Position numbers and translations under genes: made by a program. From CAYVFC01 sp964450715 (GTDB taxonomy: Bacteria; Myxococcota_A; Polyangia; Polyangiales; JAFGIB01), in contig CAYVFC010000162.1 in the NCBI GenBank assembly GCA_964450715.1, positions 1 through 16,983 on the forward strand: 16,983 nt of DNA, read 5' to 3'. The notes under the pieces are model-generated. The model was not told the DNA's origin. It ran no database searches and saw only the letters and a program-made list of their open reading frames with translations. How positions within the stretch are numbered: the stretch's first letter is position 1; every line of letters starts with the position of its first letter. Below, piece by piece: positions 14,584 to 16,983 of the stretch.

Positions 14584-14908
14584 TCGGATCAACTCTCTTA
14601 CTATCGATACTACAGGAGTCTTGCCGAAAAAACCGAGCGGGTCGTCCTACCAGGGCGGAGCGCTCCGAAAGGCTCGGTCCAAGGTCTTGAAACCGTTTCT
14701 AGGGAGCCGAACCGCATACCGATCGAGCCGATCTAGGTGCGCGGCCGCCGCGGCTGCAAGGAAGCCCGAGGCTGCCCCCTTTTCGTTCGCTCTTCGTCTC
14801 TTCATCTTCAAACGACTTGGTGGATAATTGCGGTGGGTCGGGCAACCGCGAGCTGCTACCATGTTACGGGTAATTTCGTTTCTTCAGATCGTAGAAAGGA
14901 CATCCATA
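14584..14908. other. intergenic region without a recognised gene
   Basis: The region between the divergent GAF fragment and the DUF4215 lipoprotein holds one small minus-strand open frame (14647-14805, starting MKRRRANEKGAASGFLAAAA) with no recognised family or good ribosome-binding site. The in-frame sequence upstream of the lipoprotein GTG (14828-14908) is probably leader rather than coding. No terminator or clear promoter is evident. Confidence 0.45.
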
Positions 14909-16675
14909 GTGGCACGTATCGTTCTCCGAATCGTTCTACTCGCCTCTGTCATCTGCGCGGGATGCGGGGACGACAGTACGGCCGACCAAACGGTGGGTGA
15001 TCAACCGGGAGGCGGGGGCACCTCCGGAGCTGCCGGGGGCGGCGGCGCGGGCGGTGTTTCGGGCGCGGGCGGTCAAACGGGCGGCCAGGGAGGATCCGGA
15101 CCGGTCAGCTTCGACTGCGGCAACGGCATCGTCGAAGGATTGGAGGAATGCGACGACGGCAATGACGTCGAGGATGACGGATGCAATACGCTGTGCGAGT
15201 TCTCGTGTCACGCGGATTCGGACTGCGCACCCGATCTCTGCAGCACGGGCGAGACCTGCGACGTGTCCGGGACACACACCTGTGTGCCGAGTTCGGGTCT
15301 CAAGCCCGACGGAGAGCCTTGCGGAGACAACATGGCCTGCTACCACGGCCGCTGTCATACGCTTGCCTGCGGTAACGGCATCCCACAGGAGGGGGAGGAC
15401 TGCGACGACGGGAACGACGACGACGCCGACGGGTGCACCAGAAATTGCCGCCATACCTGTATCGTGGGCGACGAGGATAATCTGGTAGCCAACTTCTGCG
15501 ACCCCAACGCGGTATGCGACGGCGTCACCCATACCTGGCAATCCGATTCGCCGCTGCTGGACGGGACCGTATGCGAGGACGGTCTGGGGTACTGCTTGAA
15601 CGGTGTATGCACCCGCTCGATCTGCGGAGATGGGGAGGCCGAGCCCAACGAGAGCTGCGACCTGGGGGAGCAGAACGGCCAGCCGGGCGCTGCCTGCACC
15701 GCCGACTGCACCACCAGCGTGTGTGGCGACGGCCGGATCGACGGCGACGAGCAATGCGATGACGGCAATCGGATCAACGCCGATGGCTGTGACGAACGAT
15801 GCAAGGTCGAGCTCTTCTTCCGTATCTCCATCATCCAGGTCACCCGGGACCCGGCGCCGTCCTTCTGCAAGTACGCGGGCAACCCCAACCAGGGCAACGC
15901 CATGGGCAAGCTTTTTCTCGACGATAGTATCGTGACCAGCGTACGGGGATGGATGGGAGAGGAGTTCCTCAACGGCGGGACGAACCTGCTCGCCCAACTG
16001 TTGGACCTGGACGATCCGTCGATACCCGGGGCCGATCCGCTGGTCGGCATCGGCATGGCAGCCGGTGTACCCGACGCTGACTGGGCCAGCCAGGGCGACA
16101 AACTCGACTTCCCGTTCGGGGTGAGCGCCGATGTTCTAGATGATGACAATCGGCCCAGCGATATCGTCCCGGCCCGGGTAGTCGAGGAAGGCGGAAAGAT
16201 CTACCTGGAGACGACGAACCCCAACAAGGCTTCCTACGCTTCGCAGACCGGCGGTGAGTTCGTCATCTACGACTCGATGATGCGTTTCGAGGTCGACCCG
16301 GACAGGAGTCGACCGGAGGGGCTGCCGCTGGTCGAGTCCATCCAACTACCCGAGAGCCTGGGTGGGACGGAGGTGGTCGCGACCGGGGTCTCCTGCGGCG
16401 CCCTGCTGGCCGAAAACTTCGCGTCGATGCCGCTACCGCTTTTGACCATCGCATGCCTGGGCAAGAACTATGTCCCGTGCGCGGAGGGACAGGATCCCAC
16501 CACCGGCGCGTGCAGCTCCGTGCTCGATATGTTCGTCAGCGGCTGCGAGCCCTTCATGAATCCCATCGGCGAGCCTGACGCGGATATCGACGGCGACGGG
16601 AACAACGATGCCTACTCGAGCGTCGTCTACATGTCGGCCTTGCGGGTAAAGGTCGTCGGCGTCGTAGAGCCGTAG
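14909..16675 (+). CDS. DUF4215 (myxo-disulfide) repeat lipoprotein
   Basis: The GTG at 14909, with AAAGGA 9 bp upstream, gives the N-terminus MARIVLRIVLLASVICAGC with lipobox CAGC (Cys19). In-frame starts further upstream would add residues in front of a complete signal and are not favoured. A Gly-rich linker covers about 32-64. Four DUF4215/myxo-disulfide units follow, starting near residues 70 (CGNGIVEGLEECDDGND), 154 (CGNGIPQEGEDCDDGND), 239 (CGDGEAEPNESCDLGE) and 272 (CGDGRIDGDEQCDDGN). The second half (about 303-588) is an unrecognised domain with paired cysteines and a late D.DGDGN motif that may bind calcium. Such proteins are typical secreted or surface proteins of myxobacteria and relatives. 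The 588-residue product appears complete, ending at TAG. Its role is unknown; adhesion or envelope structure is a guess. Confidence 0.88.
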   Translation: MARIVLRIVLLASVICAGCGDDSTADQTVGDQPGGGGTSGAAGGGGAGGVSGAGGQTGGQGGSGPVSFDCGNGIVEGLEECDDGNDVEDDGCNTLCEFSCHADSDCAPDLCSTGETCDVSGTHTCVPSSGLKPDGEPCGDNMACYHGRCHTLACGNGIPQEGEDCDDGNDDDADGCTRNCRHTCIVGDEDNLVANFCDPNAVCDGVTHTWQSDSPLLDGTVCEDGLGYCLNGVCTRSICGDGEAEPNESCDLGEQNGQPGAACTADCTTSVCGDGRIDGDEQCDDGNRINADGCDERCKVELFFRISIIQVTRDPAPSFCKYAGNPNQGNAMGKLFLDDSIVTSVRGWMGEEFLNGGTNLLAQLLDLDDPSIPGADPLVGIGMAAGVPDADWASQGDKLDFPFGVSADVLDDDNRPSDIVPARVVEEGGKIYLETTNPNKASYASQTGGEFVIYDSMMRFEVDPDRSRPEGLPLVESIQLPESLGGTEVVATGVSCGALLAENFASMPLPLLTIACLGKNYVPCAEGQDPTTGACSSVLDMFVSGCEPFMNPIGEPDADIDGDGNNDAYSSVVYMSALRVKVVGVVEP

Positions 16676-16701
16676 AACCATAGAGACATACAGAGGAAAG
16701 C

Positions 16702-16786
16702 GTTTCCCAAACCTCCGCTCGAATTAATGTAAATAATGAAGCAACGTTTCCCAACCTCACCCCAACCTCACCGTCCCCCAACCTCA
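16702..16786. repeat. CGTTTCCCAA(A)CCTC and CCCAACCTCA repeats
   Basis: GTTTCCCAAACCTC near 16702 recurs as GTTTCCCAACCTC at 16746. CCCAACCTCA is repeated three times (16750-16759, 16761-16770, 16777-16786). On the minus strand the block reads GGGGACGGTGAGGTTGGGG, sharing GGGGACGGT with the REP-like motif at 1124-1132. Confidence 0.6.
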
Positions 16787-16801
16787 GTTGAACGAAACCG
16801 C

Positions 16802-16817
16802 GCTATCGCGCGATAGC
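16802..16817. repeat. 16-bp perfect palindrome
   Basis: GCTATCGCGCGATAGC is its own reverse complement with no loop. It lies in the non-coding end of the window. It could be a protein-binding site; it does not look like a terminator, since it has no loop or T-run. Confidence 0.6.
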
Positions 16818-16983
16818 TATTCGGACGCAGCCGCTCGGGGGCAGAACGCAGGGGCGGAGGAGGTTTGTGCTCGAAGTCTGTTGAAATAGCGGCGTCCTCC
16901 TTGGACGGTTGTCGGTGACCAACCCCCAACGTGTGCTTCCGGTGAGCGTGCGTGAAAGCGGCTGATCGGCTGCGGTAGGCTCG
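16818..16983. other. non-coding right end
   Basis: No convincing open frame, RNA gene or repeat is seen in the last 166 bp, although a gene could start just beyond the edge. Confidence 0.4.

Overview
The window most resembles the accessory region of a GC-rich, Myxococcota-like (former Deltaproteobacteria) genome. The clues are a run of secreted lipoproteins with Gly/Ser-rich linkers just after the lipobox cysteine, a protein with DUF4215/'myxo-disulfide' CGNG...CDDGN repeats, another built of Cys-rich ~22-residue repeats, a TIGR02147-family gene start, and an ExbD-TonB gene pair. No rRNA, complete tRNA, CRISPR array or intact transposase is visible.

Layout. 1-1028: 3' part of a von Willebrand A-domain lipoprotein, then short tandem repeats and a REP-like motif. 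1152-2241: a less GC-rich stretch with no convincing gene. 2242-4448: the first ~50 codons of a TIGR02147 protein run straight into a complete Cys-rich lipoprotein. 4459-5082 (-): N-terminal half of an AarF/UbiB-type kinase. 5290-5564: decayed RelE/HigB-type toxin behind a promoter/operator-like site. 5584-7247: a segment bounded by two degenerate direct copies of a tmRNA/tRNA 3' end. It carries, on the minus strand, a Cys-rich repeat lipoprotein and a small gene interrupted by a 157-bp palindromic MITE-like element. 7331-8331: three abutting gene fragments (a lipoprotein lacking its start, a precorrin-6A reductase-like C-terminus, an ExbD C-terminus). 8328-9143: an intact tonB. 9286-12932: a lipoprotein, a DUF4832 glycosidase-like lipoprotein and a PaaI-type thioesterase, all apparently intact. 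12945-14172: a lipoprotein signal-peptide stub, then a lipoprotein with two internal repeats. 14185-14583 (-): a truncated GAF-domain protein. 14909-16675: the DUF4215-repeat lipoprotein. The end holds small repeats and a perfect palindrome.

The main theme is contrast. Most secreted lipoprotein genes are complete, while nearly every cytoplasmic or membrane neighbour is a fragment cut at a sharp junction. In two places the 3' end of an intact lipoprotein gene lies only ~12-30 bp from the truncated 3' end of a convergent gene. The window reads as a recombination-prone region that collects surface lipoprotein genes. No single pathway unites the genes; the shared theme is export to the cell envelope. 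All identifications come from reading translated sequence by eye, without database searches.
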